Assembly: GCA_964541225.1 (NCBI GenBank)
Contig: CAZIPN010000008.1
Coordinates: 1 to 64,000, forward strand
Length of the DNA stretch: 64,000 bases
Source of the DNA: CAZIPN01 sp964541225
GTDB lineage: Bacteria; Actinomycetota; Coriobacteriia; Anaerosomatales; JAAXUF01
Direction: 5' to 3'
The first letter of the stretch is position 1. Every line of letters begins with the position of its first letter. The position numbers and the translations under genes were made by a program. The notes beneath the pieces are model-generated. The model worked only from the letters and a program-made list of their open reading frames with translations. It was not told where the DNA came from and did no database searches. Shown piece by piece: positions 18,251 through 26,974 of this stretch.

Positions 18251-19124
18251 GGTCGCCGAGGTTGCCGATCTCGACTTCAACTTCGAGGCGTTCGACGGTG
18301 AGAACGCGGATGCGGACGACATTGTCGCCGCCAGCAACACGATGCCGTTTCTCTCGGAGCGACGGCTTGTCGTTGTGCGCAACGTGGACAAGATGGCGAA
18401 GTCAGGTCACGACGTGCTCGCGGCGTATGCGGCAGATCCTTCGCCGAGCACCGTGCTCGTCCTCGTCGCGACCAAGATGGCCAAGAACACGAAACTCTAC
18501 AAAGCGGTCGACAGGCTCGGCGGAATCGCCGAGTACGCAGCGCCTCGCAAGTCCGAATATCCGCGCGAGGTACAGCGAATGTTCGCGGATCGCGGAAGAA
18601 GCATCGACGTAGATGCGGCCGAGCTTCTGGTGACGGCTGTGGGATACGATCTGCGGCGGCTGAATACTGAGACGGACAAAGCCGTTGCGTTTGTCGGCGC
18701 GCGCGCTGAGGTGACTCGTGCAGACATCGAGCGGGTGGTCTCGACAACTGCCGTGGGGTCTGTGTTTGAGCTGTGCGACGCCGTCGCAAACAAAGACGCG
18801 GCTACCGGGCTTCGGCTACTCGGTGAGTTGCTCGGCAATGGGGAGTCGATCTACGGGGTGCACGCCCTGGCGCTGAGGACGATTCGCGACCTCATTGTGG
18901 CGCGCTCGGCGATCGACGCTGGCGCGGGGTCGCTTGGCGAGATTGCGCGGCGTGTCGGGAGGCCGGACTGGCAGGTCAAGAACCTTCCGCGCCAGGCGAG
19001 GGGCTTTGAGGCTGAGGAGTTGGCTGATGCGCTGAGGGCTGCGGCAGAATCCGAGGCCCAAATGAAAACGAGCCGGGATCCCCGACTCGCATTCGAGCGT
19101 TGGCTCGTGAGGGTGTGTGCCTAG
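18156..19124 (+). CDS. holA: DNA polymerase III delta subunit
   Basis: A 322-residue clamp-loader subunit that opens the beta clamp. It begins LKNVYLIYGSEDLRLDQAV and keeps the HolA pattern (DIVAASNTMPFLSERRLVVVRNVDK; AAELLVTAVGYDLRRLNTETDKA; the C-terminal helical collar). ATG start with GGAGACAC before it, inside the end of comEC. The comEA-comEC-holA-rpsT order is common in Gram-positive bacteria. Confidence 0.95.
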   Translation: MPGSLSDLKNVYLIYGSEDLRLDQAVARLRHRVAEVADLDFNFEAFDGENADADDIVAASNTMPFLSERRLVVVRNVDKMAKSGHDVLAAYAADPSPSTVLVLVATKMAKNTKLYKAVDRLGGIAEYAAPRKSEYPREVQRMFADRGRSIDVDAAELLVTAVGYDLRRLNTETDKAVAFVGARAEVTRADIERVVSTTAVGSVFELCDAVANKDAATGLRLLGELLGNGESIYGVHALALRTIRDLIVARSAIDAGAGSLGEIARRVGRPDWQVKNLPRQARGFEAEELADALRAAAESEAQMKTSRDPRLAFERWLVRVCA

Positions 19125-19173
19125 CGCACAACTAGCGTCGCGCGTCGAAAGGCGCGGCGGTCGCAGGAAGGCG

Positions 19174-19440
19174 CTAGCTCTTCACCGTATTCGCCAGCTT
19201 CACGACACCGGACTTGCGGTTGGCAGCCTGCTTCGCGTGGATGACGCCCTTGCTTGCGGCTTTGTCGAGCAGGCGAGATGCCTCAAGGGCTGCGGCCTTG
19301 GCGGCGTCTGCATCCGCAGCCTCAACGGCGGTGTGCACCCGCTTGATCGCGGTCTTGAGTTCTGACTTCACGGCACGATTGCGCTGGTGTGCCTTCTCGT
19401 TGGTGAGAACGCGCTTCTTCTGGCTCTTGATATTCGCCAC
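19174..19440 (-). CDS. rpsT: Ribosomal protein S20
   Basis: An 88-residue, Lys/Arg/Ala-rich helical protein that binds 16S rRNA. It starts MANIKSQKKRVLTNEKAHQRN, diagnostic for S20, and ends GVVKLANTVKS. GTG start preceded by GGAGGAAC on the minus strand. Convergent with holA and divergent from lepA, a usual arrangement. Confidence 0.97.
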   Translation of the reverse strand: MANIKSQKKRVLTNEKAHQRNRAVKSELKTAIKRVHTAVEAADADAAKAAALEASRLLDKAASKGVIHAKQAANRKSGVVKLANTVKS

Positions 19441-19647
19441 GTGCTTGTTCCTCCAGACGTGTACCTATCATGCCCGTCGCAGTGGGGTGCGAGAGAGCCG
19501 AGAAAAGATACCACAACCCCAGAAGGGTGTTCAATGAAGCGGCGCGATGCATCAGCGCCGAGGACGCCCGGAGTAGTGTGCGCCGCGCGGCGAGCACTGG
19601 CGCGTGCGCTCGCCCTGGAGCGCACCTCGCCTCGGGACACTGCGTGC

Positions 19648-19664
19648 TGCTACACTCAACCGCC
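19648..19664 (+). promoter_or_regulatory. Extended -10 promoter of lepA; probably leaderless
   Basis: An extended -10 (TGC-TACACT, 19648-19656) places the expected start of transcription about 2 nt before the lepA ATG at 19665. No Shine-Dalgarno sequence is visible, so the mRNA is probably leaderless, a common mode in actinobacteria. Confidence 0.5.
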
Positions 19665-21467
19665 ATGACTGACCCCGCGTACATACGCAATTTCTCGATC
19701 ATCGCGCATATCGACCACGGCAAGTCGACTCTGGCCGATCGCATCCTGGAACTCACTCACACGGTTGAGGAACGCGACATGGTGGAGCAGGTGCTCGACT
19801 CGATGGATATCGAGCGCGAGCGCGGCATCACCATCAAGGCTCAAGCCGTCCGTGTTCTCTATGACGCTGAGGATGGGCACACCTACCAGCTCAATCTCAT
19901 CGACACTCCGGGCCACGTTGACTTCACGTACGAGGTGTCACGTTCGCTCCAGGCGTGTGAAGGCGTGCTGCTCGTGGTCGATGCGACACAAGGTGTTGAG
20001 GCACAAACCGTCGCCAACGCGTTGATGGCTATCAACGCGCATCTTGAGATCATCCCGCTTATCAACAAGGTCGATCTGCCTGCCGCCGACCCGGAACGAG
20101 TCCGCCACGAGATCGAGGAAGGGCTTGCTGTCCCTGCCGACGAAGCCGTTCTGACCAGCGGGAAGACCGGTCAAGGCGTGAAAGAGGCCCTTGAGGCGGT
20201 GGTTAGGCACGTGCCTGCGCCCGTCGGCGATCCAGACGCTGCGCTCAAGGCGCTCATCTTCGATAGCTACTTTGACGCCTACCGAGGCGTTGTCGCGTTG
20301 ATTCGCGTGGTTGACGGCTCGCTTCGCCGAGGCATGAAGGTGCTGCTCATGGCCACTCAGACGACAACGGACGTCGAAGAGGTCGGCGTTCGTCGTCCCG
20401 CGAACGTGCCCGTCGACGACCTCTCGGTGGGCGAAGTTGGCTACTTGATCACCGGCTTGAAGGACCCGTCGCTCGTCAAGGTTGGCGACACGGTGACGCT
20501 CGCCAAGCATGGCGCCGCCGAGCAGCTTCCCGGCTATCGCGAGGTCAAGCCGATGGTGTACACGGGGCTGTTTCCGATCGATGGCGACCAGTATCCGGAC
20601 CTTCGCGATGCGCTCGACAAGCTCACACTCAACGATCCCGCGCTCATCTACGAACCTGAGAGCAGCCACGCACTTGGATTCGGCTTCCGGGTCGGGTTCC
20701 TCGGCCTGCTGCATATGGAGGTCGTCAAGGAGCGTCTGGAGCGCGAGTTCGATCTCGACCTGCTCGCCACTGCGCCAAGCGTCGAGTATCACGCCTACCT
20801 CACGAACGGCGAGGAAGCGGTCGTGCACTCGCCGCAAGACATGCCGGATCCGGCGAAGCTCGAGCGCATCGAGGAGCCGTACCTTAATGCGACGGTGCTC
20901 GTACCGCCCGATTTTGTCGGCGCGGTCATGGAACTTGCGACGAGCAGGCGTGCGACGTTTTCGGACATGCAGTATCTGAGCAAGACTACGGTCGAGATGC
21001 ACTACGAAATGCCGCTGTCTGAGCTAATCATGGACTTCTTCGATCAGCTCAAGAGCCGCACGCGCGGCTACGCGAGCCTTGACTACGAGTACATCGGCTA
21101 TCGGCCGAGCAACCTGGCCAAGCTCGATATCTTGCTGGCCGGCAAGCCGGTCGACGCGCTCTCGTTCATCGTGCACAAAGACAAGGCATACGATCGGGGC
21201 AAGGTGCTTGCCGAGAAGCTCAAGGAGATCATTCCTCGGCAGATGTTCGAGGTGCCGATTCAGGCGGCCATCGGCGGGCGCATCCTGGCACGCGAGACCG
21301 TCCGTGCGAAGCGCAAGGACGTGCTGGCCAAGTGCTACGGCGGCGACATCACGCGCAAGCGCAAACTGCTCGAGAAGCAGAAGAAGGGCAAGAAGCGCAT
21401 GAAGAACATCGGCTCGGTTGAAGTGCCGCAAGAAGCCTTCATGGCGATTCTGAAGGTGGACGAGTAG
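19665..21467 (+). CDS. lepA: Elongation factor 4 (LepA GTPase)
   Basis: A 600-residue translational GTPase that acts on stalled ribosomes. G1 AHIDHGKSTLADRIL, G2 RGITIKAQ, G3 DTPGHVDF and G4 NKVDLP are followed by domains II-V and the LepA-specific C-terminal domain (AKCYGGDITRKRKLLEKQKKGKKRM). ATG 19665 matches the family start; the upstream extension to 19470 is not conserved-looking. Confidence 0.97.
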   Translation: MTDPAYIRNFSIIAHIDHGKSTLADRILELTHTVEERDMVEQVLDSMDIERERGITIKAQAVRVLYDAEDGHTYQLNLIDTPGHVDFTYEVSRSLQACEGVLLVVDATQGVEAQTVANALMAINAHLEIIPLINKVDLPAADPERVRHEIEEGLAVPADEAVLTSGKTGQGVKEALEAVVRHVPAPVGDPDAALKALIFDSYFDAYRGVVALIRVVDGSLRRGMKVLLMATQTTTDVEEVGVRRPANVPVDDLSVGEVGYLITGLKDPSLVKVGDTVTLAKHGAAEQLPGYREVKPMVYTGLFPIDGDQYPDLRDALDKLTLNDPALIYEPESSHALGFGFRVGFLGLLHMEVVKERLEREFDLDLLATAPSVEYHAYLTNGEEAVVHSPQDMPDPAKLERIEEPYLNATVLVPPDFVGAVMELATSRRATFSDMQYLSKTTVEMHYEMPLSELIMDFFDQLKSRTRGYASLDYEYIGYRPSNLAKLDILLAGKPVDALSFIVHKDKAYDRGKVLAEKLKEIIPRQMFEVPIQAAIGGRILARETVRAKRKDVLAKCYGGDITRKRKLLEKQKKGKKRMKNIGSVEVPQEAFMAILKVDE

Positions 21468-21494
21468 CCGGGGCTCTCGGCTGTTCGCGTAGCG

Positions 21495-22559
21495 ATGACG
21501 TCGATCGCAGACATCCTGAGTGGCGGGCGCGTAGTGCTTGCGCCGATGGCTGGCGTGACAGAGGCGCCGTTTCGTGCAATCTGCAAACGCATGGGCGCGT
21601 CACTCACGTACACGGAGATGGTGAGCGTGACGGGCCTGCACTACAGTCCGCAGTCGCGCACCTCAGAGGCGCTGTTGCGCCTTGACGCCGACGAAACGCC
21701 CGCAGCCGTGCAGATCTTCGGTGCCAGTCCCGAGGTCATGGCCGAGCAGGCGCGTGGACTTGCCGAGCGGTTCGGCGACGATGTCGCCCTGTTCGACATC
21801 AACATGGGGTGTCCTGTCGCCAAAGTGGTGGCGAAGGGTGAGGGGTGCGCGCTAATGCGGGAGCCCGCGCTTGCCGAGGCGATTGTCTCTGCAGTCGTCG
21901 AGGCCGTGGCCCCGCTGCAGGTGACGGTGAAGTTCCGCAAGGGATGGGATGATGCGAGCGCCAACGCGGTCGAGTTCGCGCGCCGCATGGAGGCCGCGGG
22001 AGCTGCGGGCGTGGCCGTGCACGGACGCACGCGCGGGCAGTTCTACAAGGGCCGTGCCGACTGGGACACAATCGCGCAGGTGAAGGCTGCTGTTGGGGTG
22101 CCGGTGCTGGGGAGTGGCGATGTGTTCTCGGCAGGTGACGTGGTGCAGATGGTGGAGCAGACGGGCGTCGATGGGGTCATGGTCGCACGCGGAGCGCAGG
22201 GCAACCCGTGGATCTTTCGGGAGGCCAACGCCTTGCTCGCGGGAGAAGGGCCCATCGCGAGGCCGACACCGGCCGAGCGCATCGCGATGGCGCGTGAGCA
22301 TGCGCGAGCGCTCGTCGACTTCGGCGGCCAGCGCGCGGTTGTGCGGATGCGCAAGCATGTCGCGTGGTATGCCGCTGAGATGCCGGGGGCGACACGCGTG
22401 CGCACGCGGGTCAACGAGACGCGCACCTACGAGGAGCTCGATGCGCTACTGGCCGAGTACGCCGAGTATCTAGAAGCGCGTGCCGGTGGGAGCGGGTCGG
22501 AAGGTGAGCGTGAATCGATGGGCGGGCGCGAGTCGAAGCGCACCGGCGGCCGCCCATGA
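21495..22559 (+). CDS. dusB: tRNA-dihydrouridine synthase
   Basis: A 354-residue FMN enzyme that reduces uridines in tRNA. The TIM barrel begins VVLAPMAGVTEAPFR and carries NMGCPVAKVV with the catalytic Cys106. It also has VHGRTRGQFYKGRADW, the phosphate-binding GVMVARGAQGNPW and a C-terminal helical domain. Its stop overlaps the hemW start (ATGA). Confidence 0.95.
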   Translation: MTSIADILSGGRVVLAPMAGVTEAPFRAICKRMGASLTYTEMVSVTGLHYSPQSRTSEALLRLDADETPAAVQIFGASPEVMAEQARGLAERFGDDVALFDINMGCPVAKVVAKGEGCALMREPALAEAIVSAVVEAVAPLQVTVKFRKGWDDASANAVEFARRMEAAGAAGVAVHGRTRGQFYKGRADWDTIAQVKAAVGVPVLGSGDVFSAGDVVQMVEQTGVDGVMVARGAQGNPWIFREANALLAGEGPIARPTPAERIAMAREHARALVDFGGQRAVVRMRKHVAWYAAEMPGATRVRTRVNETRTYEELDALLAEYAEYLEARAGGSGSEGERESMGGRESKRTGGRP

Positions 22560-23770
22560 CCACGCACGCCGACATCACGGAGTTTGGCGAGGTTGGCGCC
22601 CCGGGTATGCCGGCACACCTCTATTTCCACGTGCCGTTCTGCGCCTCGAAGTGCTCCTACTGCGATTTCAACTCCGTGGCGAGTGCCGACGTACAAGACG
22701 TGCTGGCGGTCTTCAAAGGCATGGAAGCCGAAGTCAGACGCTGGGCCGCCTCTGCACTCCCCGGTGTGATCGAGACGGTCTACGTGGGCGGCGGCACTCC
22801 GTCGCTGCATCCCGGACCCGTCGCCGAGTTGCTCGGACGTGTGCGTGAGGAACTCACAGTGCGCCGGGACGCTGAGATCACGGTCGAAGCGAATCCGGAT
22901 TCGCTGACGTCCGCTTCTCTGGGCGCGCTGACAGAGGGCGGCGCGAACCGCATCAGCGTCGGCGTGCAAGCATTCGATGATGGCGTGCTCCGTCTTCTCG
23001 GCAGGAGGCATGATGCGCGCCAGGCCCGGCACGCGCTTACGCTCGTTGGCGAGACGGGCGCTGAACTCGCAATCGACCTGATGTGCGGCGTGCCAGGGCA
23101 GACGATGACGTCATGGGCCGAGTCGCTGGAAGAAGCACTCGACGTGGGTGCTCGGCACGTCTCGGTCTACCCGCTTGCGCTCGAGGAGGGCACGCCCCTG
23201 GCGGCGTTGGTCGCGAGTGGGCGCGTGCCCGAGCCGGACTCAGATGTTGCCGCCGAGATGATGCTGCTGGCGGACAAGCGTCTTGCCGAGGCGGGGCTTG
23301 CTCGCTACGAGGTTGCGAACTGGGCGGTGCCGGGGCACGAGGCGCGCCACAACTCCGCATACTGGACGGGTGGCAGCTACATCGGGATCGGACCGGGTGC
23401 GCATGGGATGCTCGAGCCGAGAGTGGCCGCGGTCTCGGGCTTGTACGCGCAGGTCGGACCGCGTGCGAAGGTCGATGTGGCCCGCGTGCGCTACGCCAAC
23501 GCAACGGGCATTGAGCGATGGCTGAGCGCCTCACCCGCTGAAGTTGAGACGCTCTCGACGCCGGAGGTTGCGCGCGAAGACGTTATGCTTGCGATGAGGC
23601 TTGTGCGCGGAGCCAGCGCGGAACAGGTTGCGAAGGCGGGTCTCGCTGACGTGCTCGAATCCCTGGCGGCCGACGATCTGGTGAAGCTGGACGCTGGCCG
23701 TTGGCGGACGACGCAACGCGGCTGGCTTCTCGGCAATGAGGTGTTCGGCCGAGTGTGGACCGGGGCGTAG
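22556..23770 (+). CDS. hemW: HemW-like radical SAM protein
   Basis: A 404-residue radical SAM enzyme. The cluster ligands are Cys29, Cys33 and Cys36 (CxxxCxYCDF). They are followed by YVGGGTPS and the HemW-type C-terminal domain (EVANWAVPGHEARHNSAYW and GIGPGAHG). The family includes haem chaperones formerly called oxygen-independent coproporphyrinogen oxidases. Translationally coupled to dusB, and followed by the HrcA regulon as in many Gram-positive bacteria. Confidence 0.93.
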   Translation: MTTHADITEFGEVGAPGMPAHLYFHVPFCASKCSYCDFNSVASADVQDVLAVFKGMEAEVRRWAASALPGVIETVYVGGGTPSLHPGPVAELLGRVREELTVRRDAEITVEANPDSLTSASLGALTEGGANRISVGVQAFDDGVLRLLGRRHDARQARHALTLVGETGAELAIDLMCGVPGQTMTSWAESLEEALDVGARHVSVYPLALEEGTPLAALVASGRVPEPDSDVAAEMMLLADKRLAEAGLARYEVANWAVPGHEARHNSAYWTGGSYIGIGPGAHGMLEPRVAAVSGLYAQVGPRAKVDVARVRYANATGIERWLSASPAEVETLSTPEVAREDVMLAMRLVRGASAEQVAKAGLADVLESLAADDLVKLDAGRWRTTQRGWLLGNEVFGRVWTGA

Positions 23771-23867
23771 AGCGGGTGAGTGGCGGCTCGCCGCAGAGCG
23801 CGCGGATTGTGTGGGCCGAAGGGGGAGGCGGGTCAGCACCACGTCGCGACTCGGCGTGCGGGTTGCT

Positions 23868-23906
23868 TTGGCCGAGTGACTGGCACTCGGTATACTTGAG
23901 TGCCAG
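23868..23906 (+). promoter_or_regulatory. CIRCE operator and promoter of hrcA
   Basis: CTGGCACTC (23880-23888), a 9-nt spacer and GAGTGCCAG (23898-23906) form a perfect inverted repeat matching the CIRCE element bound by HrcA. A -35-like TTGGCC (23868-23873), 17 nt, and a -10 TATACT (23891-23896) overlap it, with the -10 inside the CIRCE spacer. HrcA binding should therefore block RNA polymerase. The leader to hrcA is about 135 nt. Confidence 0.93.
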
Positions 23907-24039
23907 CGACCTCGTGGGCAACCACGTGAGAGCGGTCGCGTGCGTGAAGAATGTGGTGAGCTGCCGTGGGCGCGGGCGAGGCACGAGTGACGCCGCGAAG
24001 CATCGCGCCGCAGCAAACGTCGCGCTGTGAGGAGGATTC

Positions 24040-25047
24040 ATGCTCAACGAGCGTCGGCGACGCGTCTTGCAGGCGCTCGTCGAGGAGTACATAGCAAGCG
24101 CGATCCCGGTCGGTAGCAAGACGCTCGTGGACCGCTACAAGTTGGGCTGCAGTCCCGCGACAGTGCGAAACGAGCTCGCGATCCTTGAGGAGACCGGCTA
24201 CGTCGTTCAGCCGCACGTCTCAGCGGGTCGTCTTCCAACGGACACCGGCTACCGGTCCTTCGTCGACGTGCTGGTCGAAAGCGGGTTCTCGGCGGCCGAC
24301 GTTGAAGAGATGCAGTGGGCGCTGCACCACGATGTGAGCGAGGTCGACGAGTTGATGCGCGAGACGTCGGTGGCGCTCACGCAGCTCACCAGCTGTCTGG
24401 CGGTGGTGCTCGCTCCGAGCGTCACACTCACGCGGGTCAAGCGCATCGATCTGCTGTCTCTCGCGCCGCGCCGGGCGCTCTTCGTGCTGATCACTGAGTC
24501 CGGACAGGTCGTGAATCGCAGTATCGAGCTTGCCGAGGACACGCCCCCGCAACGCCTCGCCGAAGTCGAGAAGTCGTTGAACTCGGCGTTCGATGGCAAG
24601 CGCGCCGCTGAGATTCGCCCGCTGCGCGGAGCGCTCCAAGACGCCGAGGAGAGCGACACGCTCATGTCCCTCGTGGTCGACGAGATTCTGGACGCGCTGG
24701 ACGAGGCGGATCGCGATCGCCTGTACCATGTGGGTGTGCCCGCCTTGCTCGCGCAGCCGGAATTTCAGGAGGCAGGCCGAGCCCGGCCGCTCATTGAGTT
24801 TCTTGAGGACGGCATCGCGGTGCTCGAAACGCTTTCGGAGGCGCTGGGCTCGAGCGGCGTTTCGGTGCGCATCGGGCACGAGAACCGCCGAGTGGAACTC
24901 GGCAACGTGAGTATCGTGGCGACGAACTACGGCGACGGGGAGACTGATGGGATCATTGGCGTGATCGGTCCCACCCGAATGGATTATCAGCGCGCCATGT
25001 CTGCAGTGCGTGTCATTGCGGACGGATTGTCCGACGCGCTCAGTTAG
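24040..25047 (+). CDS. hrcA: Heat-inducible transcription repressor HrcA
   Basis: A 335-residue winged-helix repressor of class I heat-shock genes. The N-terminal LNERRRRVLQALVEEYIASAIPVGSKTL and the HTH/wing (CSPATVRNELAILEETGYVVQPHVSAGRLPTD, in part) are diagnostic. The C-terminal domain ends with a GAF-like region (IVATNYGDGETDGIIGVIGPTRMDYQ). ATG after GAGGAG. It sits behind its own CIRCE and leads an operon with dnaJ. Confidence 0.97.
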   Translation: MLNERRRRVLQALVEEYIASAIPVGSKTLVDRYKLGCSPATVRNELAILEETGYVVQPHVSAGRLPTDTGYRSFVDVLVESGFSAADVEEMQWALHHDVSEVDELMRETSVALTQLTSCLAVVLAPSVTLTRVKRIDLLSLAPRRALFVLITESGQVVNRSIELAEDTPPQRLAEVEKSLNSAFDGKRAAEIRPLRGALQDAEESDTLMSLVVDEILDALDEADRDRLYHVGVPALLAQPEFQEAGRARPLIEFLEDGIAVLETLSEALGSSGVSVRIGHENRRVELGNVSIVATNYGDGETDGIIGVIGPTRMDYQRAMSAVRVIADGLSDALS

Positions 25048-25068
25048 CGCAGCAAGAAAGGATCGCTC

Positions 25069-26205
25069 GTGCCTGCAGGAACCCAGGACTACTACGCGAC
25101 GCTCGGTGTTGAGAAGACGGCGAGTGCAGACGAGATCAAACGCGCCTTTCGCAGGAAGGCCCGCGAGCTGCACCCGGACGTGAACGCATCGCCTGACGCC
25201 GAGGAGCGCTTCAAGGAAATCAACGAGGCCTACGACGTGCTCTCCGATGAGGCGAAGCGCGATCAGTACGATCGCTTCGGCACGGTCGGGCGTGGGCCGG
25301 GCGGTGCTGGCGGCTACCAGTACGCCGATTTCGGCGACTTGTTCGGCGGCGGCTTCAATATGGAAGACCTGTTCAGCACCTTCTTTGGCGGGGCGGCTGG
25401 TGGCCGCGGTGGCGTGCGTCTCGAGGGACGCGACATGGCGATGCAGATCGTCATCACGCTCACTGAGGCGGCGCAAGGTGTTGACAAGGAGATCGTGCTC
25501 GACCGGCTGGCGACGTGCGATGTTTGCGGGGGCAGCGGGTCGACCGACGAAAGCAAGACGACGACCTGCCCTGATTGCGGCGGCAGCGGACAGCGCGTTG
25601 TGCAGCGCCGGACGTTCCTCGGCACGATGCAGACGGTCACTCCGTGTGAGCGGTGCGGGGCCACCGGCCACATCATCGAGAATCCGTGCGAGGAATGCCA
25701 AGGCAGTGGACGCGTGCCGGATCGTCAACACGTCACAGTGAGCGTTCCCGCCGGCATCCGGGACGGACAGCAGATCCGCATGCGGGGCTTGGGCGAGGCG
25801 GGGATTCGCGGTGCGGCTTCGGGTGACTTGCTCGTCACGGTGCGCATCGCGCCGGACGAGTACCTGCATCGGGAAGGCGACGATCTGCACTGCCGAGCAA
25901 CCGTGACGATGACGCAGGCGGCTTTGGGCGCCCAGATTCAGGTAACGGGCGTCTTAGAAGATGTTGAGGTCAACGTTCCTGCGGGTGTTCAGCATGGCGA
26001 GACCGTGCGCGTCAAAGGGATGGGCATGCCGCGCGTGCACGGCAATGGACGCGGCGACCTGATCGTGCACATTGCCGTGGTAGTCCCCACGAAGCTCTCC
26101 AAGCGACAGCGTGAGCTTCTCGAGGAGCTGGCCGCCGAGTCCGGCGACAGCCATGCCGAGTACAAGTCGCCAGTGCAAAAGCTCAAGGATTGGCTCGGCG
26201 GCTGA
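25069..26205 (+). CDS. dnaJ: Chaperone protein DnaJ
   Basis: A 378-residue type I Hsp40 that delivers substrates to DnaK. J domain with HPD at 35-37; G/F-rich linker (GGAGGYQYADFGDLFGGGF). The zinc domain has four CxxCxGxG-type repeats (CDVCGGSG, CPDCGGSG, CERCGATG, CEECQGSG), and the C-terminal peptide-binding domains follow. GTG start after AAAGGA, 21 nt from hrcA. No dnaK or grpE lies in this window. Confidence 0.96.
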   Translation: MPAGTQDYYATLGVEKTASADEIKRAFRRKARELHPDVNASPDAEERFKEINEAYDVLSDEAKRDQYDRFGTVGRGPGGAGGYQYADFGDLFGGGFNMEDLFSTFFGGAAGGRGGVRLEGRDMAMQIVITLTEAAQGVDKEIVLDRLATCDVCGGSGSTDESKTTTCPDCGGSGQRVVQRRTFLGTMQTVTPCERCGATGHIIENPCEECQGSGRVPDRQHVTVSVPAGIRDGQQIRMRGLGEAGIRGAASGDLLVTVRIAPDEYLHREGDDLHCRATVTMTQAALGAQIQVTGVLEDVEVNVPAGVQHGETVRVKGMGMPRVHGNGRGDLIVHIAVVVPTKLSKRQRELLEELAAESGDSHAEYKSPVQKLKDWLGG

Positions 26206-26209
26206 GGTC

Positions 26210-26974
26210 ATGTCGGCGCACCGCTTCTTCCTGACGGCACCACTCGCGAGCGAGGGCGAGCAGCGCCTCGCGCTGAGCGACGCTGACGTGCACCACGCCG
26301 TTGACGTCCTGCGTGTGCGCCCGGGCGAGATCATCGACGTGGTCGACCCCGACTCGCGAGCGTGGAGCGTGCGTGTTGGCGAGTGCGGGCCTGGCGGGAT
26401 CTCGGCGATTGTGGTCGAAGAGATCCCTTCGGCAACGCGGACGCACGTGACGCTCTTCCAAGGCGTTGCCAAGGGCGAGAAGATGGACACCATCATTCGA
26501 CAGGCCGTCGAGATTGGCGCGGCCGAGATCGTGCCGGTCCTCTTCGAGCGCAGCATCGTGCGCCTCGGCGCCGAGAAGGGCGCGCGGCGTGCAGAGCGGT
26601 GGCGTCGGATCGCCGAGGCGGCGGCCAAGCAGTCCAAGCGCGAACGCGTGCCCACCGTCGCGGAGCCTATCTCGGCGGCAGAGGCGTGCGAGCGCATCGC
26701 GAAGCTGGATGGCGCCGTCGTGCTGTGGGAAGAGTGCGAGGAGCCAAGCGTCGAGGAGGCTGTGCGCGCGATTCACGCATTCGGCGACTCGAGGATCGCG
26801 CTGGTCGTCGGGCCGGAAGGCGGCCTGACTGCCGAGGAAGTCGCGGCGCTTGAAGCTGTCGGCGGACGTGTCGCCTCACTCGGGCCGACGATTCTGCGCA
26901 CGGAGACCGCCGCGATGGTCGCGCTTGCGCTTGCGGTGTCGGCGCTGGGCGGGCTTGGGAATGCGCGTGGCTAG
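26210..26974 (+). CDS. rsmE: 16S rRNA (uracil1498-N3)-methyltransferase
   Basis: A 254-residue SPOUT methyltransferase. The N-terminal PUA-like domain starts HRFFLTAPLAS. The knotted C-terminal domain shows GVAKGEKMDTIIRQAVEIGAAEIVPV, RIALVVGPEGGLTAEEV and LGPTILRTETAAMVAL, all RsmE signatures. ATG 26210 is 4 nt after dnaJ. Confidence 0.95.
   Translation: MSAHRFFLTAPLASEGEQRLALSDADVHHAVDVLRVRPGEIIDVVDPDSRAWSVRVGECGPGGISAIVVEEIPSATRTHVTLFQGVAKGEKMDTIIRQAVEIGAAEIVPVLFERSIVRLGAEKGARRAERWRRIAEAAAKQSKRERVPTVAEPISAAEACERIAKLDGAVVLWEECEEPSVEEAVRAIHAFGDSRIALVVGPEGGLTAEEVAALEAVGGRVASLGPTILRTETAAMVALALAVSALGGLGNARG

Noticed and set aside
24220..25890. A 556-codon minus-strand open frame over hrcA and dnaJ
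   Set aside because: It spans two well-supported genes and their intergenic region; antisense artefact of GC-rich third positions.
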